Assembly: GCF_947492965.1 (NCBI RefSeq)
Contig: NZ_CANLOZ010000007.1
Span: 62,001 to 126,000, forward strand
Reading direction: 5' to 3'
Length of the DNA: 64,000 bases
Origin: an uncultured Aquimarina sp.
Lineage (GTDB): Bacteria > Bacteroidota > Bacteroidia > Flavobacteriales > Flavobacteriaceae
Shown here in pieces: positions 17,751 through 27,390 of the stretch; the stretch's first letter is position 1; each line of letters opens with the position of its first letter. Made by a program: the position numbers and the translations under genes. The notes beneath the pieces were generated by a model that searched no databases, had not been told where the DNA came from, and was given only the letters and a program-made list of their open reading frames with translations.

Positions 17751-19205
17751 ATGCAAATATTACTTACTGGAGCCAATGGATATATTGGCATGAGGTTATT
17801 GCCCTTACTTTTAGATGCAGGTCACGACGTAATCTGTTGTGTAAGAGATAGAGATAGATTTTCTATTGATAAAGAAATGGCCGATAAGATTTCTATTGTT
17901 GAAATAGATTTTCTTGAGCGTCCAGATCCAAGCAAATTACCACACCAGATCGATGTAGCTTATTATCTTATCCATTCTATGAGCTCTTCTACCTCAGATT
18001 TTGATAAGAAAGAAGAAATCTCTGCTCAAAACTTTAACATTTTAGTCAAAAACACTAATATTAAACAGGTCATATATTTAAGTGGAATAGTTAATGAAAA
18101 AAACCTATCTAAGCATTTATGGTCTAGAAAAAATGTGGAAGAAACATTATATAAAGGCGATTTTAATTTAACAGTTTTACGTTCTGGAATCATTGTTGGC
18201 TCCGGAAGTTCTTCCTTTGAAATCATTCGAGATCTCTGTGAAAAACTCCCGATAATGATTACGCCAAAATGGGTAAACACAAAAACACATCCTATAGCTA
18301 TCAGAGACGTCTTAAGTTTTATGACTGGCGTACTGGGAAATTCTGAATGCTATAACCAATCCTTTGACATTAGCGGCCCTAATGTTATTACATACAAACA
18401 GATGCTTCAGTTATACGCTAAAGTTAGAGGTATTAAGCTATTTATTTTCACATTACCGGTAATGACTCCTAAGCTTTCTTCGTATTGGCTATATTTTGTA
18501 ACTTCTACATCCTATAAGCTCGCACTAAACCTAGTAGATAGCATGAGTATTCCTGTGGTTGCTAATGATAAGCGATTACAAAAAATACTAGGTATAGAAC
18601 CTATGACGTATACCAAAGCTCTAGAACTAGCATTTATAAAAATAGAGCAGAACCAGGTTGTATCAAGTTGGAAAGATTCTATGATAAGTGGTCGATTTAA
18701 TCAGGACATTCAAAAATATGTTACGGTACCTAGAAAAGGGTGCCTAAAAGACAAAAAAAAGATAAAAATAAAAGATCCAGAACTTGTTATAGAAAGAATA
18801 TGGGCAATTGGTGGCGAGACCGGTTGGTACTACGGTGATTGGATGTGGAAAATAAGAGGCCATATTGATAAGTTTTTTGGAGGAGTAGGATTACGAAGAG
18901 GTAGAACAAATCCTGATAAAATTAATTCGGGAGATGCCTTAGATTTTTGGAGAGTACTTGTAGCAGATAAAACCGAAAAACGTTTACTATTATTCGCAGA
19001 AATGAAAGTACCAGGAGAAGCCTGGTTAGAATTTGATATTGATCAAAACAACATACTTCATCAAACTGCTACTTTTAGGCCAAGAGGGATATGGGGACGA
19101 TTGTATTGGTATGTTATGGTTCCTTTTCATTACTTTATTTTCGGCGGAATGATACGAAACATCTCTTCTCAAAACACAATAAAACATAGACAAAAGGCAA
19201 TTTAA
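17751..19205 (+). CDS. NAD(P)-binding SDR-like oxidoreductase fused to DUF2867
   Basis: 484 residues. The N-terminal atypical SDR/NmrA-like Rossmann domain (1-290) opens with LLTGANGYIGMRLLPLLL, the TGxxGxxG dinucleotide site. The YLSG and RSGIIVGSGS segments are those of NAD-dependent epimerase-like proteins. The C-terminal DUF2867 domain (about 325-475, IWAIGGETGWYYGDWMWKIRG to RGRLYWYVMVPFHYFIFGGM) resembles a lipid-binding START-like fold. This two-domain architecture is widespread in bacteria but its substrate is not established to my knowledge. It is preceded divergently by argS. Confidence 0.85.
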   Translation: MQILLTGANGYIGMRLLPLLLDAGHDVICCVRDRDRFSIDKEMADKISIVEIDFLERPDPSKLPHQIDVAYYLIHSMSSSTSDFDKKEEISAQNFNILVKNTNIKQVIYLSGIVNEKNLSKHLWSRKNVEETLYKGDFNLTVLRSGIIVGSGSSSFEIIRDLCEKLPIMITPKWVNTKTHPIAIRDVLSFMTGVLGNSECYNQSFDISGPNVITYKQMLQLYAKVRGIKLFIFTLPVMTPKLSSYWLYFVTSTSYKLALNLVDSMSIPVVANDKRLQKILGIEPMTYTKALELAFIKIEQNQVVSSWKDSMISGRFNQDIQKYVTVPRKGCLKDKKKIKIKDPELVIERIWAIGGETGWYYGDWMWKIRGHIDKFFGGVGLRRGRTNPDKINSGDALDFWRVLVADKTEKRLLLFAEMKVPGEAWLEFDIDQNNILHQTATFRPRGIWGRLYWYVMVPFHYFIFGGMIRNISSQNTIKHRQKAI

Positions 19206-19259
19206 ATCGATAAAATACGTTTTTTGTTATAAATATTAGTATTTTTGAAAAAAAGGCAA

Positions 19260-19886
19260 ATGCGGAAATTACTCCCTTTTCTTATCACACTAATCTTCTT
19301 ATGTAACTGCAACAGTAAAGTTGTAAACGATCCTGAATTAGAAGATTTTGTACAGATATTAACAGGTAAGTTTTCTTCGAAAAAACAAGCTAAAGAAGAA
19401 TCCGGATATGCAGCAGTTTGCCTTATTAACTCCCCAATATGGAAAGATCAATCTGGCTATTGGTTCTATCAAGAACTGTTTAATGAAGAAAAAAGTACTG
19501 CGATTTATAACCAAAGAATTATTAACATTAAAAGAGTAGACAGTATTACCATAAGTAGTAGCAGCTATATAATCCCTAATCAAAAAAAATACATTAATGG
19601 TTGGAAAGACACGTCTCTTTTTAATCAGTTAACAATTGACAGTTTAACCGTTAGAGCAGGTTGTGACGTTTATTTTAAAAAAAAGACTTCGACCATATAT
19701 CAAGGAAAAACCAGTAAAAATTCTTGCTCCAGTAGTTTTAGTAAAAAAATTAAATACACTACAAGTAATATTGTTATGAGCAGGAATAAAATATCTTCTT
19801 GGGATCGTGGATATGATAGCGAAGGAAAACAAGTTTGGGGTAAGATTGAAGGTCCTTATGATTTTATTAGAGTTATTGAAAATTAA
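19260..19886 (+). CDS. CpcT/CpeT-like lipoprotein (chromophore-lyase family)
   Basis: 208 residues from the ATG at 19260; a TTG five codons upstream is in frame but overlaps a TATTTTTG promoter-like element. A short signal peptide ends at Cys17 (FLCNC). The mature part has the layout of the CpcT/CpeT phycobiliprotein lyase family: LTGKFSSKKQA, SPIW, WFYQELF, a YNQRIINI segment (the family's YRQR-I), TVRAGCDVYF, and ISSWDRGYDSEGKQVWG near the C-terminus. Cyanobacterial members attach bilins to Cys. No phycobiliprotein is expected here, so the ligand is unknown. The lipid anchor places it in the envelope, unlike the cytosolic cyanobacterial enzymes. Confidence 0.8.
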   Translation: MRKLLPFLITLIFLCNCNSKVVNDPELEDFVQILTGKFSSKKQAKEESGYAAVCLINSPIWKDQSGYWFYQELFNEEKSTAIYNQRIINIKRVDSITISSSSYIIPNQKKYINGWKDTSLFNQLTIDSLTVRAGCDVYFKKKTSTIYQGKTSKNSCSSSFSKKIKYTTSNIVMSRNKISSWDRGYDSEGKQVWGKIEGPYDFIRVIEN

Positions 19887-19899
19887 CAAATTATCCTTT

Positions 19900-20310
19900 T
19901 TATTCTATAAAATCATTTAAAGTCTTGTTTTCTAAAACTTTTAAGGTATTATCTCTTACCTCTATCATCAGTTTATGAACTGTACAAGCATCTTCATCTG
20001 GACAATCATCACATTTTTCGTAGAAATTTAAGCTCACACATGGTAGCATCGCGATAGGCCCTTCTAATACTCTAATGACGGCAGCCATTGAAATTTCTTT
20101 AGGCGGCTTAATTAAATAATATCCACCACCTTTCCCTTTTTTAGATCCTAGAATTCCATTTTTACGCAAGGTTAGTAATATACTTTCTAAAAACTTTTGC
20201 GAAATATTTTCACTTTTGGCTATTTCGGATATCAAAACCGGATGCTCACATTTTTTTCTTGCGATATAGGTCAAAGCTTTTAAACCATATTTTGTTTTTT
20301 TCGAGAGCAT
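19900..20310 (-). CDS. Rrf2-family transcriptional regulator with four clustered cysteines
   Basis: 136 residues. The winged helix (KYGLKALTYIAR, ISEIAKSENISQKFLESILLTLRKNGILGSKKGKGGGY) is typical of Rrf2. After it come Cys91, Cys100, Cys103 and Cys109, the region where IscR, NsrR and CymR-like members bind an iron-sulfur cluster. A cluster-sensing role in iron, redox or nitric-oxide response is therefore likely but unproven. No isc, suf or cys genes lie nearby. A TATTTTTG element at 20331-20338 lies 20 bases before its ATG. It is convergent with the CpcT-like gene. Confidence 0.92.
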   Translation of the reverse strand: MLSKKTKYGLKALTYIARKKCEHPVLISEIAKSENISQKFLESILLTLRKNGILGSKKGKGGGYYLIKPPKEISMAAVIRVLEGPIAMLPCVSLNFYEKCDDCPDEDACTVHKLMIEVRDNTLKVLENKTLNDFIE

Positions 20311-20330
20311 TTAATCATTTTTACAATACT

Positions 20331-20338
20331 CAAAAATA
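20331..20338 (-). promoter_or_regulatory. minus-7 promoter element for the Rrf2 gene
   Basis: The minus strand reads TATTTTTG (TAnnTTTG) ending 20 bases before the start codon. No clear minus-33 element is seen. Confidence 0.45.
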
Positions 20339-20425
20339 ACTAAAAGATATTACATCACCTTTTTCTATATTCTTTTATGTTTTTCTGGCTGACATGAATA
20401 GACAAGTCACTGAAGATAAGTTTCA

Positions 20426-21355
20426 TTATTTTTCGGGCAGAAATACTTCAGCCATCATACAACGAGCACTTCCTCCACCTAATTTTTCAATTGTTTCCAA
20501 ATTACTATGAAGGATTTCACAATGCTTTTCTATGGTTGTAATTTGATTTTGAGTTAGACTATGGAATGCAGCAGAAGACATCACTAAATATCTTTGCTCT
20601 TTTGCGCCAACAACTTGAAGCATATTTCCAGCAAACTGATTTACTTGTTCTTCAGTGATGTTTACAATTTCTTTTCCGTCGTTTTTCAGATGGTTTACTA
20701 AGTTTTTGCGTTCCTTTTTGTCATCTATACAATCTAGGCAAACTACTGCAAAAGTCTCACCAATACCCATCATTACATTAGTATGATAAATAGCTAATCT
20801 TTCTCCTTCTACCGTCTGATACGCTGTAAAAATTACAGGAGTATACTCGAAGTCCTCACAAAACTCAATAAACAACTCTTCATCTGCTCGTGGAGATAAA
20901 GCACAATATGCTTTTCTATTTTCTCTATCCAATACAATACTTCCTGTACCTTCAAGAAAAACATCATCCTCTTCTGCAGAGGTATAATCAACAACATTTT
21001 TGATTTCAAAACCTTCATTCTCTACAGCATCTAAAATTTCAGGACGCCTTTCTCGACGTCTATTAACTGCAAACATTGGATATAAGCCAATATCTCCATT
21101 TTCATGAAAAGACACCCAATTATTTGGAAAAATAGAATCTGGAGTATCATTCTCCAGTTTATCTTCGACAACGATAACATTTACACCAACCGCTCTCAGT
21201 TTTCCAACAAAAGCATCGAATTCTTCTTGAGCATTCTTGTTAACATCTATCTTATCATCTGAGGTCTTCTGATAATAATTATTAACGGCTGTTTGTTCAT
21301 TCATCCTAAATCTAACAGGACGAATCATTACTATGGTATTTGTAACTTGTTTCAT
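20426..21355 (-). CDS. ctlX: citrulline utilization hydrolase CtlX-type protein
   Basis: 309 residues from the ATG at 21355. An upstream in-frame ATG at 21421 would overlap the preceding gene and add an atypical N-terminus before MKQVTNTIVMIRPVRF. It belongs to the guanidine-modifying (arginine deiminase/amidinotransferase) superfamily. IFPNNWVSFHENG, EGTGSIVLDRENR, YHTNVMMGIGE and the C-terminal catalytic Cys in GGGSARCMMAEVF mark the CtlX group, annotated as citrulline utilization hydrolases. It lies 35 bases after another superfamily member, so the two act in the same operon, probably in arginine, citrulline or methylated-arginine breakdown. Confidence 0.85.
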   Translation of the reverse strand: MKQVTNTIVMIRPVRFRMNEQTAVNNYYQKTSDDKIDVNKNAQEEFDAFVGKLRAVGVNVIVVEDKLENDTPDSIFPNNWVSFHENGDIGLYPMFAVNRRRERRPEILDAVENEGFEIKNVVDYTSAEEDDVFLEGTGSIVLDRENRKAYCALSPRADEELFIEFCEDFEYTPVIFTAYQTVEGERLAIYHTNVMMGIGETFAVVCLDCIDDKKERKNLVNHLKNDGKEIVNITEEQVNQFAGNMLQVVGAKEQRYLVMSSAAFHSLTQNQITTIEKHCEILHSNLETIEKLGGGSARCMMAEVFLPEK

Positions 21356-21390
21356 CTTTTTACAAAAGTTGTTATATAATTCTCCACCAT

Positions 21391-22305
21391 TTAATCCCTG
21401 ATTAACGGCATCGTAGAACATCTAAGTAATCCTTCTTGTTTTGCTATTTCGGAATAAGGAACTTCTTCTACTGTTATATTTAAACCTCTTAACCAAGAGT
21501 TTAATCTTGTAAAGCCTTTTTCAGAAATTACCACATCTTCAGAAATGGAAAATATATTAGAGTTCATGTAGTACATTTCATTTTTATCTATATGAAATAG
21601 ATTTTCATTTCCAAAAAGATCTACTAAATATTGATAATCATCTAAGTTTCTAAAACCTTCTTTATGTATAATTGCTTTATTTTTACCAACAGGTTGAAAA
21701 CAGCAATCCAAATGTAAAGCATTATCCCTTGGATCCTCCATAGACTTATTGAGATCGAATTCTTTAACTATTTTACTAGGGAAAAGCGATTGAATATAAG
21801 AAACTCCTTTCATATTTGTCCTTGCGACAATACAATCACTATAATCTTCGCCTTTATATGTTCCAATAAAAATATGATCGTTGTGAAGCATAATATCACC
21901 TCCTTCAAAATGAATATCATCTGATGGAGCTTTATAAACTTTATCTGGTGCAATTTCATCAATAACGTACTGGATAGCCTGAATCTCTTTTTCTCTATCC
22001 GGAAGTATATTGGATTTTATAAATTTATCCTCAATTACTAAAGCAATATCACGTGCAAAAATTTGGTTATAATTTTCTATTATCTGAGGTCTATAAACCT
22101 TTACATCATACTTTTCAAAAACGTTAGCCACTGCTGTCATTTCTGCCACCATATCTTCTTCTTTTGGATAGGTACCCGCTTTTATATGCTCTATAGATTT
22201 TGGGTCATATGCTTCCTCGACTTTAGGAACAGCACCATTACTTACAGCGGTTCCTAAAACAACAGCTCTAAGCCTCGAAGTTTCGTTTTTTACGTTTAAT
22301 TTCAA
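21391..22305 (-). CDS. amidinotransferase / dimethylarginine dimethylaminohydrolase-like protein
   Basis: 304 residues, guanidine-modifying superfamily. IFARDIALVI, IHFEGGDIMLH, LHLDCCFQPVG and the C-terminal Cys in LLRCSTMPLIRD supply the acidic pair, His and nucleophile of the active site. The exact substrate (arginine, methylarginine or another guanidino compound) cannot be settled. The start is a TTG at 22305: no in-frame ATG is available upstream, and MKLNVKNETSRLRAVVLG is the expected N-terminus. A TATATTTG promoter element (22358-22365) lies upstream. ctlX follows 35 bases downstream. Confidence 0.82.
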   Translation of the reverse strand: MKLNVKNETSRLRAVVLGTAVSNGAVPKVEEAYDPKSIEHIKAGTYPKEEDMVAEMTAVANVFEKYDVKVYRPQIIENYNQIFARDIALVIEDKFIKSNILPDREKEIQAIQYVIDEIAPDKVYKAPSDDIHFEGGDIMLHNDHIFIGTYKGEDYSDCIVARTNMKGVSYIQSLFPSKIVKEFDLNKSMEDPRDNALHLDCCFQPVGKNKAIIHKEGFRNLDDYQYLVDLFGNENLFHIDKNEMYYMNSNIFSISEDVVISEKGFTRLNSWLRGLNITVEEVPYSEIAKQEGLLRCSTMPLIRD

Positions 22306-22357
22306 TGGAATAAATTTAAGGTAAAACTCATAGTATAGATCAACTCTACATGTTAAA

Positions 22358-22365
22358 CAAATATA
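22358..22365 (-). promoter_or_regulatory. minus-7 promoter element for the DDAH-like/ctlX operon
   Basis: The minus strand reads TATATTTG, matching TAnnTTTG, 52 bases before the TTG start. No TTTG is seen at the expected minus-33 position. Confidence 0.5.
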
Positions 22366-22471
22366 GGAAGAGGGATTATGTAGAAACTAATTTTATTCAA
22401 AAAAAATATCAACTTTTTATGAAATTCTAAAATTCTATCTACTCATAAGCTATATTTTAATAAATCTATAA

Positions 22472-22504
22472 AAAAAGGGTATTGAAAAAATCAATACCCT
22501 TTTT
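22472..22504 (-). terminator. intrinsic terminator after gltA
   Basis: A perfect 14-bp stem AAAAAGGGTATTGA (22472-22485) with its complement (22491-22504), a 5-base loop and T-runs on the minus-strand exit. It lies 17 bases past the gltA stop. Confidence 0.92.
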
Positions 22505-22521
22505 AATACATATAGTATTTT

Positions 22522-23808
22522 TTATCTCTCAGAAACCGATTTAAACGCTCTGTAAGTTTCTCCTGTATATATTTGTCTTGGTCTTCCAATTGGTTCTTTA
22601 CGAAGACGCATTTCTCTCCACTGCGCAATCCAACCTGGAAGTCTACCTAAAGCAAACATAACTGTAAACATTTCTGTAGGTATACCTAAAGCTCTATAGA
22701 TAATCCCAGAATAGAAATCTACATTCGGATAAAGCTTTCTTTTAACGAAGTATTCATCTTCTAAGGCTACTTTTGCAAGCCCTTTAGCGATATCTAGAAC
22801 AGGATCTTCTATCCCTAGATCTCCTAATACTTCTTCTGCTGCAACCTTTATAATTTTTGCTCTAGGATCAAAGTTTTTATATACCCTATGTCCAAACCCC
22901 ATTAAACGGAATGGATCTTCTTTATCTTTTGCTTTAGCTATGTACTTTGCAGTATCTCCTCCATCTTCTCTAATTGCTTCTAACATTTCTATAACCGCTT
23001 GATTGGCTCCACCATGCAATGGACCCCATAAAGCAGAAATACCAGCTGATAAAGAAGCGAATAAACCTGCATGAGAAGAACCTACAATTCTTACCGTAGA
23101 TGTCGAACAGTTTTGTTCATGATCTGCATGCAAAATTAATAGCTTATCTAGTGCATCATTTACAATTTTATTAGCTTCATATGCCTTATTCGGTCTTGAA
23201 AACATCATTTTGCTCAAGTTCTCTACATACCCTAAAGAACTATCTCCATAATCCAAAGGAAGACTTTTTCGCTTTCTCATCGTCCATGAAGCTAGAACAG
23301 GAAACTTAGCCATTATTTTTACAATTGCACCATACATTGCTTCTTCTGAATCTACATCTACTGATCCAGGATTAAAAGCAATTAACGCACTTGTTAAGGA
23401 AGAAAGCACACCCATTGGATGAGCGCTTTTAGGGAATCCATCTAGGATTCTTTTCATGTCTTCATCTATATGAGACTCTTCTTTAATGTCTTTATCGAAT
23501 TTATCTAATTGTTCTGCAGTTGGTAAATCACCAAAAATCAACAAATAAGCTACTTCTAAAAAATCAGCTTTTTCTGCTAATTCTTCTATAGAATATCCTC
23601 GGTATCTTAAAATTCCTTTTTCTCCATCTAGAAAAGTTATTGCACTCTCACAACTTCCTGTGTTTTTATATCCTGGATCTATTGTAGTGATACCACCTGT
23701 AGCACCTCTGAGAGTTTTGATATCTATTCCTAATTCTTTTTCAGTTCCTTCGATTATAGGGAACTCATATTTGTTACCGTCGATTTCTAAAATAGCTTTT
23801 TTTGACAT
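22522..23808 (-). CDS. gltA: citrate synthase
   Basis: 428 residues, the length of the hexameric type II bacterial enzyme. It condenses oxaloacetate and acetyl-CoA into citrate at the head of the TCA cycle. The catalytic His residues lie in GPLHGGANQAV and GFGHRVYKNFDPRA, and the catalytic Asp in NVDFYSGIIY. The family N-terminal segment GILRYRGYSIEELAE is present. It is codirectional with eno, carA and the ribosomal cluster, but a terminator after eno separates them. Confidence 0.98.
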   Translation of the reverse strand: MSKKAILEIDGNKYEFPIIEGTEKELGIDIKTLRGATGGITTIDPGYKNTGSCESAITFLDGEKGILRYRGYSIEELAEKADFLEVAYLLIFGDLPTAEQLDKFDKDIKEESHIDEDMKRILDGFPKSAHPMGVLSSLTSALIAFNPGSVDVDSEEAMYGAIVKIMAKFPVLASWTMRKRKSLPLDYGDSSLGYVENLSKMMFSRPNKAYEANKIVNDALDKLLILHADHEQNCSTSTVRIVGSSHAGLFASLSAGISALWGPLHGGANQAVIEMLEAIREDGGDTAKYIAKAKDKEDPFRLMGFGHRVYKNFDPRAKIIKVAAEEVLGDLGIEDPVLDIAKGLAKVALEDEYFVKRKLYPNVDFYSGIIYRALGIPTEMFTVMFALGRLPGWIAQWREMRLRKEPIGRPRQIYTGETYRAFKSVSER

Positions 23809-24091
23809 TGTTATTATTTAGAATTTTGCTGTTATAATAAGGGTTGCTAAATTACAAAATATAGTGTTAATATATTATTAATCGCACTATCAATTTTGCA
23901 CAGGAAATATCATTTTTGAAGTTATTTTTCATATAACTTTCAATAATCATATAATTCATTAATCATAACACACTACATTACCATAAAAAGTCCAATACTT
24001 AATTATTAGGACTAAGGAAAATAAGTATAACTTTTACGAATATGAAAAAGATTACTTAAAGGATATTACCTAATTTTTTATTGATTTACAT
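23809..24091. other. gltA upstream region without recognised features
   Basis: The 325-base gap between eno and gltA holds the eno terminator at its far end. The remaining part is AT-rich with no open frame. Near-miss promoter sequence exists (minus strand TATATTTTG, spacing one base too long for TAnnTTTG), but nothing I can call firmly. Confidence 0.5.
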
Positions 24092-24092
24092 A

Positions 24093-24122
24093 TAAAAAAA
24101 AAGCTCACCTTAATGGTGAGCT
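24093..24122 (-). terminator. intrinsic terminator after eno
   Basis: AGCTCACC (24102-24109) pairs with GGTGAGCT (24115-24122). On the minus strand the stem is followed by a run of about nine T. It lies 11 bases past the eno stop. Confidence 0.92.
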
Positions 24123-24133
24123 GTTTCGTACAT

Positions 24134-25453
<1,320 letters not shown>

Positions 25454-25539
25454 TTAATTCTTCGCAATATACAAAACGAGTTAGTTTAAATACCTCAGAA
25501 AACCTCTTAATTTATTGCTTAAACACCAGTAAACACAAC

Positions 25540-25573
25540 AAGTTATCAACTATAACGTTATAGATCAACTTAT
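25540..25573. promoter_or_regulatory. perfect palindrome CTATAACGTTATAG in the carA-eno gap
   Basis: A 14-base perfect palindrome at 25550-25563 is flanked by AAGTT and AACTT arms that extend the symmetry with interruptions. No T-tract follows, so it is not an obvious terminator. It lies about 125-140 bases upstream of the eno ATG and is a possible operator. The same core with one change (CTACAACGTTATAG) occurs at 46216-46229, upstream of the SusC gene. Confidence 0.45.
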
Positions 25574-25611
25574 TACATATTATCCTTTGGTTTTGCAAAA
25601 ATTATGTTTTT

Positions 25612-26727
25612 TTAAGCCTCTACTTTTGCGTTTTTAATATTATTTATAAACTGATCAAATAGATAAACGGAATCATTAGGACCTGGACTTGCTTCTGGAT
25701 GATATTGTACAGAAAAACAATTTTTATTTTTCATTCTTATACCTGCCACAGTATCATCATTAAGATGAACATGAGTAATTTCAATTTCTGGATTTGCCTC
25801 TGTTTCTTCTCTATTGATTGCAAAACCATGATTTTGCGAAGTAATTTCTCCTTTTCCTGTAATTAAGTTTTTTACCGGATGATTAATTCCTCTATGCCCA
25901 TTATGCATTTTATAGGTACCAATTCCGTTAGCTAATGCAATAACTTGGTGTCCTAGACATATTCCGAATAACGGCAAGTCTTTACTGATTATTTCCTTTG
26001 CTGTAGCAATGGCTTGGGATAAAGGTTCAGGATCGCCAGGACCATTAGATAGGAAATAACCATCTGGCCCCCATTCGCTCATTTCTTCAAAAGTAGCATT
26101 ATAAGGGAATACTTTTATATACGCATCTCTTTCAGAAAGATTACGTAGAATATTTTTCTTAACTCCTATATCCAAAGCAGAGATCTTATAAGTAGCATCA
26201 GGATTACCAAAATAATAAGGCTCTTTTGTTGACACTTGTGATGCAAGTTCTAATCCATTCATATCAGGAACTTCAGCCAATCTTTTTTTCAACCCCTCGA
26301 TATCATCAATTTCTGTAGAAATCAGTGCATTCATGGCTCCATTATCTCTAATATAACTAACCAGTGCTCTTGTATCTACATCAGATATAGCCAGAAGATT
26401 ATTCTCCTCTAGAAAATCCTGTAAAGAACTATCTGCACGATCACGAGAAAATTCGTAACTAAAATTCTTTACGATTAATCCTGCAATTTTAATAGAATCA
26501 GACTCAACCTCTTCTTTTTGTGTCCCATAGTTACCAATATGCGCGTTGGTAGCTACCATTAATTGACCAAAATAGGAAGGATCTGTAAAAATCTCTTGGT
26601 ATCCTGTCATACCAGTATTAAAACAAACTTCTCCAAATGCAGTTCCTTCTCTTCCAACTGCTTTTCCATAAAAAATAGTACCATCTGCTAATAAAACGAT
26701 TGCCTTTTTTCGAGATTGATATTTCAT
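25612..26727 (-). CDS. carA: carbamoyl-phosphate synthase small (glutaminase) subunit
   Basis: 371 residues. It hydrolyses glutamine to feed ammonia to the large subunit CarB, making carbamoyl phosphate for pyrimidine and arginine synthesis. An N-terminal small-subunit domain precedes a class I glutamine amidotransferase domain with catalytic Cys in PLFGICLGHQVIA and the His/Glu pair in VQYHPEASPGPND. SNGPGDPE is the oxyanion-strand motif. carB is not in the window. A strong terminator separates it from rplQ upstream, so carA must have its own promoter in the 126-base gap. Confidence 0.97.
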   Translation of the reverse strand: MKYQSRKKAIVLLADGTIFYGKAVGREGTAFGEVCFNTGMTGYQEIFTDPSYFGQLMVATNAHIGNYGTQKEEVESDSIKIAGLIVKNFSYEFSRDRADSSLQDFLEENNLLAISDVDTRALVSYIRDNGAMNALISTEIDDIEGLKKRLAEVPDMNGLELASQVSTKEPYYFGNPDATYKISALDIGVKKNILRNLSERDAYIKVFPYNATFEEMSEWGPDGYFLSNGPGDPEPLSQAIATAKEIISKDLPLFGICLGHQVIALANGIGTYKMHNGHRGINHPVKNLITGKGEITSQNHGFAINREETEANPEIEITHVHLNDDTVAGIRMKNKNCFSVQYHPEASPGPNDSVYLFDQFINNIKNAKVEA

Positions 26728-26792
26728 CCTTTATAATTATTTAATATTACGATTCCCTCTTCTTAGGATTTAAGTTTTTACAAAAATTCAAA

Positions 26793-26828
26793 AAAAAAGG
26801 ATAAACGACAGAACGTTTATCCTTTTTT
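26793..26828 (-). terminator. intrinsic terminator ending the ribosomal protein cluster
   Basis: A perfect 15-bp stem AAAAAAGGATAAACG (26793-26807) with its complement (26814-26828), a 6-base loop and T-rich exit on the minus strand. It lies 26 bases after the rplQ stop. Confidence 0.93.
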
Positions 26829-26853
26829 ATTATGTGTGATTAATACTAATCAT

Positions 26854-27327
26854 TTATTCTTCTTCTGAATTAGTAGCTTCTGGTGCAGGTGCTGCAGGAG
26901 CACTAGCTTTTTTGTTTCTACCTCTACGAGTAGATTTCTTTTTAGCAGGCTTACCAGCGTTATACAATTCATTGTAATCCACTAATTCTATCATTGCCAT
27001 ATCAGCGTTATCTCCAAGACGATTCCCTAACTTGATAATTCTAGTATATCCTCCAGGTCTGTCTCCAACTTTTGCTGCTACATCTCTAAACAATTCAGCA
27101 ACTGCATACTTATTACGTAATTTACTGAATACGATTCTACGGTTGTGCGTAGTATCTTCTTTAGATTTTGTTACTAATGGCTCAACAAACTGCTTTAAAG
27201 CTTTAGCTTTTGCAACTGTAGTGTTTATTCTTTTATGCTCAATAAGAGAACAAGCCATGTTTGCAAGCATTGCCTTGCGATGTGCAGTTTTTCTACCTAA
27301 GTGGTTTACTTTTTTTCCGTGTCTCAT
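26854..27327 (-). CDS. rplQ: 50S ribosomal protein L17
   Basis: 157 residues. The conserved L17 core (1-120, [39 protein letters not shown]) binds near the peptide exit region of the large subunit. A low-complexity Lys/Arg then Ala/Pro/Glu tail (about 125-157) extends the C-terminus, as in other Bacteroidota. It is the last gene of the ribosomal cluster. The 63 bases separating it from rpoA are largely a long imperfect hairpin ending 16 bases before its ATG. Confidence 0.98.
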   Translation of the reverse strand: MRHGKKVNHLGRKTAHRKAMLANMACSLIEHKRINTTVAKAKALKQFVEPLVTKSKEDTTHNRRIVFSKLRNKYAVAELFRDVAAKVGDRPGGYTRIIKLGNRLGDNADMAMIELVDYNELYNAGKPAKKKSTRRGRNKKASAPAAPAPEATNSEEE

Positions 27328-27343
27328 GACATTAAAAATTTAG

Positions 27344-27388
27344 CATCATCTTGCTCAATCTGCCTCGTGCAGAGAGCAAAATATGATG
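27344..27388 (-). ncRNA. candidate structured leader element before rplQ
   Basis: The rpoA-rplQ gap folds on paper into one long hairpin of 17 Watson-Crick pairs: CATCAT/ATGATG (27344-27349 with 27383-27388), TTGCTC/GAGCAA (27351-27356 with 27374-27379) and TCTGC/GCAGA (27359-27363 with 27369-27373). A 5-base apical loop and small internal bulges complete it. There is no T-tract, so it is not a terminator. Its position between the rpoA stop and the rplQ start suggests translational or processing control. Confidence 0.55.
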
Positions 27389-27390
27389 TG

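Noticed and set aside
21355..21421. Extended ctlX start at an upstream ATG
   Set aside because: It would overlap the 3' end of the preceding gene by 31 bases and adds 22 residues not typical of the family before MKQVTNTIVMIRP.
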